Assembly (NCBI GenBank): GCA_016928125.1
Contig: JAFGLK010000202.1
Span: forward strand, 1-14,374
DNA length: 14,374 bases
From: Anaerolineae bacterium
GTDB taxonomy: Bacteria > Chloroflexota > Anaerolineae > UBA1429
Direction of reading: 5' to 3'
In this document: positions 8,501 through 14,374 of the stretch, in pieces
How positions within the stretch are numbered: position 1 is the first letter of the stretch
How the letters are laid out: each line of letters starts with the position of its first letter
Position numbers and translations under genes: made by a program
Notes under the pieces: model-generated
The model's database searches: none
Told to the model about the DNA's origin: nothing
What the model saw: the letters and a program-made list of their open reading frames with translations, nothing else

Positions 8501-9674
8501 CAGCCAACAAGACCAGGAATCCGAGGCGCGGGCCGCGCCGGCGGAAGACGGCCACCGTAGCCAGTACGACGGTGAGGGTGCCCACATAACTGGCCCCCTC
8601 GACGTAGTTCTTGATGCCCCAGTAGATAGTGTCGATATGCTCTCCCAGGGCGTTGACCCTGACAGGGACGAGACGGCCTGTGAACAGATCGAGGTAGGCG
8701 TGATGCGAGGGGTTGCCGAAGAAATCGGGCACGAGCAAGGCGATCACGCGCCGCGGCGGGTAGGCCCAACCCAGCACCTCTTGAAATGTGGCACCCGAGG
8801 TCCGAAAGCTGTGGCGCACCAGCTCCAGCAGAGGCAGCCACTGGGCCGCTGCAAGGCCGATGCCTAGTAGAGCCATCAACACCAGCGCCCCCGTTGCGAT
8901 GCCGAACAGGCGCCAGGAGCGCGTGCGTCTGATCAAGCTGGCCAGGCGCCACAGGGCATAGGCGGCCGAGGTAAGTGCCACGTAATAATACATCTCAGGG
9001 TGTCCGGCCAGAAAGGACATGCCCAGCGAGACCGCTCCCAAGGCCAGGGGCGGGACATAGGGCACGAAGAAAGTCTCACCGGCCTCCGCCCGACGGATCA
9101 GGCGCTCGATACTAGTCAGGACCAGAGGAAGCCATACCGCCGCCGCCACGATCATGGGGAATACGTTGCGGATCACGATAAACCCGCTGAACATAAAGGC
9201 GATGGCGGCCAATGTGCTTCCTGTCCGGCTCAGCCGCAGCGTGCGGGCCAGGATGTACGTGAATAGCCCAGCCAGAAAGAGATGAAGCGCAGCGAACCAT
9301 CCGTACGCGGCAGGCAAGGGCAGGACGTAAAAGATGACGCTCAGGGGATAGAGCGCCGAGTGCTGACCCGCCGCCAGAAAGGGCGTGCCGGCAAAGATAT
9401 AGGGGTTCCAGAGGGGGATCTCTCTGCTCCGCAGCGACTGAACAATGAACCGCTTCCAGGCATAGTTCTCGAGGTATAGGTCGCTCAGGAGCGCGTTATG
9501 CGGGGTGCCGATTCCGACCTGCTCGGCGTAGCTACGCCAGGGCTCCCACTGGAAGACGTTATCGGCAGGAAGGAGCGTCTTGCCGCCGAGGGTCACGGGC
9601 CAGAAAAATGCCATCGCCAGGCCAAGGAGTATCGTGACGATGGCTAGATCGGAGAGTCGATCTCGGCGATGCAC
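5544..9674 (-). CDS. YfhO-type GT-C membrane protein fused to a MOP-superfamily polysaccharide flippase
   Basis: A 1376-residue polytopic membrane protein built from two complete units. Residues 1 to about 866 are YfhO-like: a first span at about 11-28, the GT-C-style acidic loop LLPADN (D38) with a second acid at D65, PLWNPYIFAGTPF (87-99), many spans to about 550, an extracytoplasmic domain (about 570-835), then a last span ending near 865. YfhO proteins are implicated in adding sugars to cell-surface polymers from lipid-linked donors. Residues 871-1376 (MTVQRVTKNT onward, 506 residues) match a typical Wzx/MurJ-like flippase in length, hydrophobic pattern and motifs such as RILGPVDAGQYY. 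The joining residues DSLDE fall just after the last YfhO span. The GTG start has GAGGGG 6 nt upstream. An internal ATG at codon 871 (position 7064) has only GACGAG before it, so separate translation is possible but weakly supported. Both halves are recognised; the joint role is inferred as flipping plus transfer of a lipid-linked sugar. Confidence 0.88.
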   Translation of the reverse strand: MHRRDRLSDLAIVTILLGLAMAFFWPVTLGGKTLLPADNVFQWEPWRSYAEQVGIGTPHNALLSDLYLENYAWKRFIVQSLRSREIPLWNPYIFAGTPFLAAGQHSALYPLSVIFYVLPLPAAYGWFAALHLFLAGLFTYILARTLRLSRTGSTLAAIAFMFSGFIVIRNVFPMIVAAAVWLPLVLTSIERLIRRAEAGETFFVPYVPPLALGAVSLGMSFLAGHPEMYYYVALTSAAYALWRLASLIRRTRSWRLFGIATGALVLMALLGIGLAAAQWLPLLELVRHSFRTSGATFQEVLGWAYPPRRVIALLVPDFFGNPSHHAYLDLFTGRLVPVRVNALGEHIDTIYWGIKNYVEGASYVGTLTVVLATVAVFRRRGPRLGFLVLLAVLSLLFAFGSPLYILIYKLPGLNQVHSPFRWVYVYSLAMALLAGSGADSLSRTGDSGRRERVLRRVFDAVAFRGVPMAALIVGAGILAILVLSLIFREQAAGLCEQAIQRLALAPQAYADGRIFHAYQFRNLAIFGVALVLSGALLLLRRRLGRSGLWGALASLVLVAELFVIGRGFFPRVESGLVGYKTPAIAYLTADPELFRITTYVGAEDKTLNANAGMFYDLYDIRGYDSIIPKQYVEYMSLIQEQGELAYNRIAPLSARHPEALESPLLDLLNVKYVLTAKENTIAARGYSLVYEGEIRIYRNEEVLPRAFLVPQAEVIPDPEARRAALRHLDPRQVVILEEEPEGGLTQARPSEWNPRIEGITYTPNEVTISLQTPSAGFLVLGDSYFEDWLAFLRPADAVELELAEQALKIYRADGNFRAVQIPAGRHVVRLKYSPSSVKFGLYISFLAVTVLALALGLWIWLRFRRDSLDEMTVQRVTKNTVAPITMNVINKIIDMAFAMLMLRILGPVDAGQYYLAVVVVSWFDILTNFGLNLLVTREVSKDREHANRYLSNTIALRIGLWFASIPILALFFGARSIASPLQPATVLAISLFMIGLLPSNISASFSALFNAYERMEIPASVTVMTTLLKVTLGTVALVLHGGYVGLASVSIVVNLITMITLYYLVRAHLYRPRIELDLSFQRRMLVDSYPLMINLLLATVFFKVAVLLLEWLLKDGRVLGWYSTAYKYIDAVGLIPSYFTLAIFPLMSRYAATARDSLIKAYVLAIKLLLMVAVPGALIISALSTELISVLGGSQYLPYAAGILAVMIWYMPFGFINSVTQYVLIALEQQRFITRAFLLAVAFNIISNVVLIPWKGYIVSAYIAIASEIALLVPFYIGIRRHLTPLPWLQIVWRQAVAALPLALLLVLLPHRYALGGIVAGLLCYLVCIRLLRMFTAREWEAVRRVIPAGRLTGKLSALWQRYGLQRRHHRSDIVK

Positions 9675-9787
9675 TCTTCCCCCTCAGGCCCGCGGCTCTC
9701 CGCGAGGCAACCGGCTGGCGCAACCCCCTCGGCGCTCATCCTCATGCTGATCGCGTGGATCGACAAGGCTCGCGGGCGATGAGCAGG

Positions 9788-9818
9788 CCGATTATACATC
9801 GGGGCGCGGCTGCGTCAA
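9788..9818 (-). promoter_or_regulatory. Near-consensus promoter of the fusion gene with a palindrome over the -10
   Basis: On the minus strand, -35 TTGACG (9813-9818, 5 of 6) and -10 TATAAT (9791-9796, 6 of 6) are 16 bp apart, the best promoter in the window. Transcription would start near 9784, giving a leader of about 110 nt before the GTG at 9674. The -10 is embedded in the inverted repeat CCGAT-N5-ATCGG (9788-9802), placed where a bound repressor would block RNA polymerase. A small 5-bp hairpin (9691-9704) sits just before the ribosome site in the leader. Promoter call is firm for a sequence-only prediction; the operator role is inferred. Confidence 0.75.
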
Positions 9819-9853
9819 AGCACGCGTGGGGGCGCGACGCCCGATGGGCCCGA

Positions 9854-10996
9854 TCAGAAATCACGCACCGAGCCGTCGAGGGCGCGCAACTCTGGCTGCA
9901 CGCTTGCGACAAAGGGCCGAGAGGCCGCCATGGCCTCGTCGAGGTCGATGCCCAGGCCGGGGCCCTCCAGTGGCAGAGCATAGCCGTCCACGACTTGAGG
10001 ATAGGGGCCGACCACATCGGTCTCCGCGTCGTAGTTGACAAAGGGGGCCTCCATCAGCACCACGTTGTTGAGGGCCAACGAGACGTGCAGCGAGGCGGCC
10101 GTGCCCAGCGGGCCCGCGTTGTTGTGCGGGATGAGGTTCACCAGAAAGGCCTCGCCCAGGGCGGCGATCTTGCGCATCTCGGTCAGGCCGCCACAGTGGC
10201 ATACATCCGGCCGCAAATAGTCCACATAGCGATGGACGATCAGATCGCTGAAATCCCACTTGTCGTGATAGCGTTCGCCGGTGGCCAGGGGCACCCGGGT
10301 GTGCTGACGCAATTGGGCCAGAGCATGGGGGTTCTCGTGCCGAATCGGATCCTCGAGCATAAAGGGCCGGAACGGCTCGATCTCGTGCGCCAGCTTGACC
10401 GCCCATTCCGGATCATAGCGCCCATGGCACTCGACGATCAGGTCCACGTCGTCGCCGACGGCGTCGCGAAGGGCCGCCAGATACTCGATCTGCTGGCGCA
10501 TGGCCAAGCGATGGTCGTGAAGGCCCTGGGCATCGTAGCTATGGAAGGCGCGAAAGCGAATGGCGGTGATGCCGCGGGCCACGCGCTCCCTGGCCTGGGC
10601 GGCTGCCTCGGCGGCGGTCTTGCCGGTGACATGGCCGTAGAGCCGGACCTTGTCGCGCGCCAAACCGCCCAACAGCTGGTAGACCGGCATGTCGTGCGCT
10701 TTGCCCTTGATGTCCCACAGCGCCATATCGATGGCGCTGAGGGCCGCACCGGTCGCCGGCCCGCCGCGATAGAAGAGACGTCGGTAGCACATCTGCCACA
10801 GATACTCGATCCGCTCAGGATCCTGGCCAATCAGGTAGGGACACAGATCCTTGAGCAGCCCCCAAGGGGCCTGCGGAATAAAGTGGTTGGTGCCCTCTCC
10901 GTAGCCTCTGATCCCGGAGTCGGTCTCGAGGACCAGGAAGAGCGCCGAGTTGCGGCCGTCCAGGGTGAGATAGGGCGTGGCCCGGGTGATCTTCAT
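9854..10996 (-). CDS. Enolase-superfamily sugar-acid dehydratase, galactonate/mannonate-dehydratase-like
   Basis: A 380-residue MR-type enolase-superfamily enzyme. The barrel residues line up with E. coli D-galactonate dehydratase by a shift of about six: E189 and H191 (in VECHGRYD, where the family has DFHGR), E215 (LEDP), E241 (ATGER), D264 (RPDVCHCGG) and H291 (IPHNNAGPLG), with a late glutamate in MEAPF (E317). Metal ligands E189, E215, E241 and the acid/base histidines H191 and H291 are therefore all present. The first ligand is Glu rather than Asp, and the usual KxK position reads RFR (R147, R149). Expected chemistry is Mg-dependent dehydration of an aldonic acid to a 2-keto-3-deoxy acid in the cytoplasm; the sugar cannot be named. 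I chose ATG 10996, preceded by GAGGA and 4 bp after the stop of the upstream gene. A longer open frame to 11242 only overlaps that gene and adds non-family sequence. Confidence 0.92.
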   Translation of the reverse strand: MKITRATPYLTLDGRNSALFLVLETDSGIRGYGEGTNHFIPQAPWGLLKDLCPYLIGQDPERIEYLWQMCYRRLFYRGGPATGAALSAIDMALWDIKGKAHDMPVYQLLGGLARDKVRLYGHVTGKTAAEAAAQARERVARGITAIRFRAFHSYDAQGLHDHRLAMRQQIEYLAALRDAVGDDVDLIVECHGRYDPEWAVKLAHEIEPFRPFMLEDPIRHENPHALAQLRQHTRVPLATGERYHDKWDFSDLIVHRYVDYLRPDVCHCGGLTEMRKIAALGEAFLVNLIPHNNAGPLGTAASLHVSLALNNVVLMEAPFVNYDAETDVVGPYPQVVDGYALPLEGPGLGIDLDEAMAASRPFVASVQPELRALDGSVRDF

Positions 10997-11000
10997 CGTC

Positions 11001-12083
11001 CTATTCCTCGACCTGGACGGTGTGCGCCTTGACCCACTCCCAATCCACCTGGATCCCGAGGCCGGGCAGGTCCCACGCCTGCGCATAGCCCTCGCTGTCG
11101 ATCTCGGTGGAGGCATCGCGGATGCCGGGGGGCGTATAGTAGCTCTCGGGCACCAGGCGCTCGAAATACCTGGTGTTGTAGATGGCCAGCGCGGCGTGCA
11201 GACTGGCGATCGAGCCCCCGTGCATGGCGCACATGATGCCATATCCCTCGCAGATATGGGCCGTCTTCATCACACCCGTAAAGCCGCCCTTGTAGAGATC
11301 GAGAGGCCCGGTGAGGATGATGTCCCCCGCGCCAGCGCGGATGTGGGCCAGGGCGTCCCACGGGCCGCCGTGGGACGCCTCCGCCACCGCCACCGGAATG
11401 GTGAGCTCTTGGGTGAGGCGAGCGAGGAGGGTCATGTTAAAGTGATCCGCCGGCTCCTCGTACCAGTAAAAGCCCTGCTCCTCCAACTGACGCCCGAACC
11501 AGACCGCATCCTCGTAGATGTTGAACATGCTGGAGGCGTCGTACATCAGCGCGATCTCGTCCCCCACCCGCTGCCGCAGGGCGCGGCATAGCGCGGCGTC
11601 CTCCTCCAGGCGGCCCCAGGCATGCAGTTTGATGGCCTTGTAACCCTTGGCCAGACACTCATCGGCCAGGGCCATGAACTCATCCAGAGAATCGAGGGTC
11701 ACCGTGCTGGCATAGGCGGGAATGCGGTCGCGCATACCGCCCAAGAGCCGATAGACAGGCTGATCGCTGAGCTTGCCAAAGAGATCCCACAGGGCGCAAT
11801 CCACGGAGCCGATAGCATGGCCCAGCATGGAGGTTCTGAGATTGCGCCAGAACTTTTGCCAGATGCGCTCCCGGTTCAGCGGATCCTCGCCCACGAGCTG
11901 ATACGTGATCTCGGCGAGGCTGGCCCCACCGCGATAAGGGGCCCAGCCCTCGATGCCTTCGTCCGTCAGGATGCGCAACAGCGCCGCTTGACCGGTGGGG
12001 CCATTGGGCATGATCTCGTCGCGCCAGTGGTACGGTCCACGCTCCCACTCAACATGATCTACTCGTACGCCAGTGATCTTCAT
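11001..12083 (-). CDS. Enolase-superfamily (mandelate racemase/muconate lactonizing type) enzyme, KxH variant
   Basis: A 360-residue protein with an N-terminal capping domain (about 1-120) and a barrel. Metal ligands fit D182 (MYDASS), E209 (WYEEP) and E235 (AVAEAS). A D262/H288 pair (LDLYKGG and CAMHGG) supplies the general base found in the mandelate racemase group. The strand that normally carries KxK reads AIKLHAW, keeping K152 but replacing the second lysine with H154, so the catalytic set is altered. It is only distantly similar to its neighbour at 9854-10996 and is not a recent duplicate. Dehydration or epimerisation of a sugar acid is likely; the substrate is unknown. The ATG has a clear GAGGAG site 6 nt upstream. 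It follows the sulfatase by 110 bp with no terminator between them, and its stop is 4 bp from the next start, indicating co-transcription. Confidence 0.91.
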   Translation of the reverse strand: MKITGVRVDHVEWERGPYHWRDEIMPNGPTGQAALLRILTDEGIEGWAPYRGGASLAEITYQLVGEDPLNRERIWQKFWRNLRTSMLGHAIGSVDCALWDLFGKLSDQPVYRLLGGMRDRIPAYASTVTLDSLDEFMALADECLAKGYKAIKLHAWGRLEEDAALCRALRQRVGDEIALMYDASSMFNIYEDAVWFGRQLEEQGFYWYEEPADHFNMTLLARLTQELTIPVAVAEASHGGPWDALAHIRAGAGDIILTGPLDLYKGGFTGVMKTAHICEGYGIMCAMHGGSIASLHAALAIYNTRYFERLVPESYYTPPGIRDASTEIDSEGYAQAWDLPGLGIQVDWEWVKAHTVQVEE

Positions 12084-12193
12084 GGTTTCTCCTCGTATGC
12101 TATGTGGTGACGGTGCCAGGTCGCCGGGCTGGCGACGATCGGGTTCGGTGTGCGCTCGGTTGTCTTGTCGGAATGGTGCGGCTCTTGGTCCGG

Positions 12194-13939
12194 CTAGAGT
12201 CTCTCCACGTAGACATAGTATGCCCCGCGTCGTTCGCCGTCGGCTTCCAGGAACCAGGCATCCAGCACGGTGACGCCCGTCTGGTTGAGCGATAGTTCAA
12301 AGCACACCTCTCGTGCGGCGCGCTCGACAGACTGAACCCACTCCTGACCAAAGAGGCCCAGCAAGGCCTGAGTTGGAGCGATGGCGTGGCATTCTCCCTC
12401 TGGCGAGGCATAGATGTGCCGCCTGGCCTCCTCAGGCGAGACGCAGCCCTCGATGGGCAGATCCAGCTCCGCTGGCCAGCGGCGCAGCGAGAAGCGGTAG
12501 CGCCCGGTCTGCTCCACATCCACCGTCCAGCGGCCAGTGCTCTTTTGAGCCAAGACGATGTGCGTCTGATGCCAAGCCACATCGCCCATCACATCCATGG
12601 CGTTCAGCCGAGTGGGGTTCTCGGCGTCGTTGCCCAGCGAGATGGGGCAGTAAGCGTCCAACCCTGGGACGATCTCGGTCCACCAGGCCTCATGCGCCGC
12701 CCGGAGCCGCGCAACCACCTCAGGGTAGCGCTCCGCGATGTCATGGCGTTGTTCCGGATCGGCCCGAATGTCATAGAGCTCGCGCCCATGCACCAGGCGC
12801 CAACGGCGGGTCATCACGGCGTTGGTCCACTTTTCCGGAGGCTCGGTGTACTGACGGATCTGCAGGAAATGCACCCGATCGTCGGGCAAGCGCTCGCACG
12901 CGCCGCGCAGCACGGGCGCGAGGCTCATCCCATCGAAACGCACCGCCACGGGCGGCTCCAGTTCGCAGAGCTCGATCAAGGTAGGCAAGAGATCGATGTG
13001 CAGCGCCATCTCATCGATATCCCGGCCGCCCTGCATCCCGCCCGCAGGCCAGCGCAGGAAGAAGGGCACGCGGTGGCCGCCGTCATAGTAGGAGCCCTTT
13101 TTGCCGCGCATGCCGGCGTTGTACCCGCTGGTTACAAAGCCATCGCCATCTACAGTACAGCCGTCCGAGGAGCCATTGTCGGTCATAAAGATCAGGATCG
13201 TGTTCTCCTCGAGCCCCATCTCGGCCAGCTCCTGGCGCAAGCGGCCTAGGTTCTCATCGATGTTGGCAATCATCCCGTAAAACGCTGGCTCGGGGACCTC
13301 GGGGTTGTTCCGATAGGGGCGTTTGTAGTGCTCGGCCACCAGATACGGGCTATGCGGGGCGTTGGTGGCCAGATAGACAAAGAAGGGCCGCTCGTGGTGC
13401 TCCCTGATGAAGGCCAGCGCCTCATCAAACCAAACGTCCGTGCAATAGCCCGCGTGGTCTACCGGCTCGCCGTTGTGAAAGTAGGTGTCATCGAAATAGT
13501 TGTTGCCCCAAAAGTCGGGCGTCTGACCCACGCCCCCGCCTTTGTGCGCCACCACATGTCCAAACCCGCGATCGAAGGGCCGATAGGGATAGTTGTCGCC
13601 CAGGTGCCACTTGCCGAACATGGCCGTGGCATAGCCGTTCGCGGCAAAGATATCCGCCATCGTAGTCTCGGAGCGACGCAGGATCGAGCGTCCCCAGCAA
13701 GTGGCCCAGGCCCCGTTGCGCACCGGTCGTCGGCCGGTCATCAGGGCGCCGCGCGTCGGCGTGCACAGGGGCGAGACGTGGAAATCGATCAGTCGGAAAG
13801 CCACGTCGTGGAAAGCATCGATGTGGGGGGTCTGGATCCAGGGATTGCCGGTGCAGCCCAAATCGCCATAGCCTTGGTCGTCCGTCATGACGAGGATGAC
13901 GTTGGGCCGGGCCGTAGGCCCGTTTGCTGTTTTGGCCAT
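12194..13939 (-). CDS. Type I (formylglycine-dependent) sulfatase, apparently cytoplasmic
   Basis: A 581-residue alkaline-phosphatase-fold sulfatase. Visible active-site elements are the N-terminal metal aspartates MTDDQGYGD (D20, D21), the C-x-P-x-R signature CTPTR with the nucleophile-precursor C59 and R63, FGKWHLGD (K110, H112), NAPHSPY (H196) and MTDNGSSD (D254, N255). C59 must be converted to formylglycine by a separate maturation enzyme, not encoded in this window. Residues about 460-581 form a C-terminal beta-rich domain (LRRWPAELDLP, then AYYVYV at the end) seen in arylsulfatases of polysaccharide-using bacteria. The N terminus (MAKTANGPTARPNV) has no signal peptide or lipobox, so the enzyme probably works inside the cell on an imported sulfated sugar. 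The ATG has AGGAG 8 nt upstream. It leads the unit with two enolase-superfamily genes. The sulfate ester substrate is unknown. Confidence 0.94.
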   Translation of the reverse strand: MAKTANGPTARPNVILVMTDDQGYGDLGCTGNPWIQTPHIDAFHDVAFRLIDFHVSPLCTPTRGALMTGRRPVRNGAWATCWGRSILRRSETTMADIFAANGYATAMFGKWHLGDNYPYRPFDRGFGHVVAHKGGGVGQTPDFWGNNYFDDTYFHNGEPVDHAGYCTDVWFDEALAFIREHHERPFFVYLATNAPHSPYLVAEHYKRPYRNNPEVPEPAFYGMIANIDENLGRLRQELAEMGLEENTILIFMTDNGSSDGCTVDGDGFVTSGYNAGMRGKKGSYYDGGHRVPFFLRWPAGGMQGGRDIDEMALHIDLLPTLIELCELEPPVAVRFDGMSLAPVLRGACERLPDDRVHFLQIRQYTEPPEKWTNAVMTRRWRLVHGRELYDIRADPEQRHDIAERYPEVVARLRAAHEAWWTEIVPGLDAYCPISLGNDAENPTRLNAMDVMGDVAWHQTHIVLAQKSTGRWTVDVEQTGRYRFSLRRWPAELDLPIEGCVSPEEARRHIYASPEGECHAIAPTQALLGLFGQEWVQSVERAAREVCFELSLNQTGVTVLDAWFLEADGERRGAYYVYVERL

Positions 13940-13981
13940 GGGCCATTGCTCCTGATGGGTGGCCGGAGCGATTGGACACGC

Positions 13982-14016
13982 TCAGGATTCTAACCTGATT
14001 GGAGGCTGCGTGCCAG
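13982..14016 (-). promoter_or_regulatory. Candidate promoter of the sulfatase unit, with a palindrome at the -10
   Basis: On the minus strand, -35 CTGGCA (14011-14016, 4 of 6) and -10 TAGAAT (13987-13992, 5 of 6) are 18 bp apart. Transcription would start near 13980, about 40 nt before the sulfatase ATG. The -10 lies in the inverted repeat TCAGG-N7-CCTGA (13982-13998), placed like a repressor operator. The weak -35 fits a regulated promoter. This is prediction from motif match only. Confidence 0.45.
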
Positions 14017-14024
14017 TCCATCGG

Positions 14025-14058
14025 CACAGGGCGATCCCGTGGGGGGCGCCGCCCTGTG
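14025..14058. repeat. Perfect 9-bp inverted repeat between the divergent genes
   Basis: CACAGGGCG (14025-14033) is matched exactly in reverse complement by CGCCCTGTG (14050-14058), with a 16-bp spacer and arm centres 25 bp apart. It sits between the sulfatase -35 and the hydrolase -35, so one bound regulator could control both directions. Neither arm is followed by a T run, so it is not an intrinsic terminator. A binding site for a dimeric regulator is the simplest reading; local GC richness raises the chance of coincidence. Confidence 0.55.
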
Positions 14059-14072
14059 GGTGCGGGGGCGAG

Positions 14073-14102
14073 TTGACAAGCGGTGACGATTCGGAGTAGC
14101 GT
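14073..14102 (+). promoter_or_regulatory. Candidate promoter for the divergent hydrolase gene
   Basis: A consensus -35, TTGACA (14073-14078), is followed after 18 bp by a poor -10, TAGCGT (14097-14102, 3 of 6). Transcription would start near 14109, about 45 nt before the ATG at 14154. The strong -35 and weak -10 would fit an activated promoter or one using a different -10; the call is tentative. Confidence 0.35.
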
Positions 14103-14153
14103 AGCGGCATTCGCGCAAGCGAGCGGCAAGACGAGTCAAAGGGAGGTGGAGTG

Positions 14154-14374
14154 ATGAGCGGGATGCCCGGGGGCTCGTGGCAAGCCTATGACGTGGTGGT
14201 CCAGAAGAACGTGCGCGTGCCCATGCGGGATGGCATCACGCTGGCCGCCGACCTCTACCTGCCAGCCATCGAGGGGCAGGTTGCTCCGGGGCGCTACCCC
14301 GTGGTGCTGGAGCGCACGCCCTACGACAAGGAAGGCCGCACCAACGAGGGGCGCTACTTTGCCCGGCATGGCTA
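14154..14374 (+). CDS. CocE/NonD-family (S15-like) alpha/beta hydrolase, N-terminal part only
   Basis: The frame is open from ATG 14154 to the window edge, giving 73 residues. The visible part contains VQKNVRVPMRDGITLAADLY and then PVVLERTPYDK, the characteristic N-terminal strands of X-prolyl dipeptidyl peptidase / cocaine esterase-type hydrolases, which act on acylated or peptide substrates through a Ser-His-Asp triad. The triad lies beyond the edge and cannot be checked. A strong GGGAGGTGG ribosome site sits 6 nt before the ATG; a GTG one codon earlier is too close to it. There is no signal peptide at this N terminus. It is transcribed away from the sulfatase unit across a shared 214-bp control region. 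Family call is moderately strong; substrate unknown. Confidence 0.8.
   Translation, partial: MSGMPGGSWQAYDVVVQKNVRVPMRDGITLAADLYLPAIEGQVAPGRYPVVLERTPYDKEGRTNEGRYFARHG

Noticed and set aside
9830..9842. GGGCG-CGA-CGCCC hairpin just after the last enolase gene, as a terminator
   Set aside because: The stem is only 5 bp with a 3-nt loop and no T run follows on the minus strand, so it is not a convincing intrinsic terminator. The unit's end may be factor-dependent.
9755..11032. A 425-codon plus-strand open frame
   Set aside because: It is antisense to the galactonate-dehydratase-like gene, whose residues match the enolase superfamily throughout. The antisense product resembles no family and is a GC-driven shadow.
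10997..11242. N-terminal extension of the galactonate-dehydratase-like gene to an ATG at 11242
   Set aside because: The extra 82 residues are Arg/Ser/Pro-rich out-of-frame sequence from the neighbouring enolase gene. The ATG at 10996 has a proper ribosome site and starts at the family's normal MKIT position.
9854..12083. The two enolase-superfamily genes as a recent tandem duplication
   Set aside because: Their catalytic signatures and loops differ (KxH with MHGG versus RxR with HGR and PHNNAGPLG), which indicates two separate subfamilies rather than a local copy.
12386..13249. A 287-codon plus-strand open frame inside the sulfatase
   Set aside because: It lies wholly opposite sulfatase catalytic sequence and shows no domain or ribosome site.

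Overview
The window is high-GC bacterial DNA with dense coding. It reads as the genome of a free-living, sugar-using bacterium, most likely a member of the Chloroflexota (Anaerolineae-like or a relative). This rests on the first gene: an anchored surface protein with long Thr/Pro/Ala linkers, a Cys-containing 'TWADVCLG...TPGLRV' module and tandem PA14 domains, a combination I associate with that phylum. The placement is inference. There are no rRNA or tRNA genes, insertion sequences, CRISPR arrays or phage genes.

Layout. (1) Positions 1-2153, plus strand: the possible tail of an upstream gene, then a membrane-anchored protein with three PA14 domains. (2) Positions 2154-5444, minus strand: a three-gene unit reading leftward from a promoter near 5416-5444. 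It encodes a PHP-domain phosphoesterase (TTG start at 5362), a PrsW-type membrane protease with a C-terminal zinc ribbon, and a Gfo/Idh/MocA oxidoreductase that overlaps the protease gene by ATGA. The gap 2154-2532 holds a candidate small membrane peptide gene and an intrinsic terminator that fits the end of this unit. (3) Positions 5544-9818, minus strand: one 1376-codon gene with its own near-consensus promoter. It joins a full-length YfhO-type GT-C membrane protein to a full-length MOP-superfamily polysaccharide flippase. (4) Positions 9854-14016, minus strand: a catabolic unit of a type I sulfatase followed by two different mandelate-racemase-type enolase-superfamily enzymes. (5) From 14154, plus strand, transcribed divergently: the start of a CocE/NonD-type (S15-like) hydrolase cut by the window end. 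The shared 214-bp control region holds facing promoter candidates and a perfect 9-bp inverted repeat.

How they may work together. The sulfatase has no visible export signal and is co-directional with two probable sugar-acid dehydratases. One is galactonate/mannonate-dehydratase-like; the other carries a KxH variant of the usual KxK motif. This suggests intracellular desulfation of an imported sulfated sugar acid followed by dehydration. The divergent hydrolase may be co-regulated. The YfhO-flippase fusion points to surface glycan modification coupled to lipid-linked glycan export. All pathway links are inference from gene order. The strongest candidates for something unusual are the fusion gene, the sulfatase plus twin-enolase module with its palindromic control region, and the small membrane peptide.
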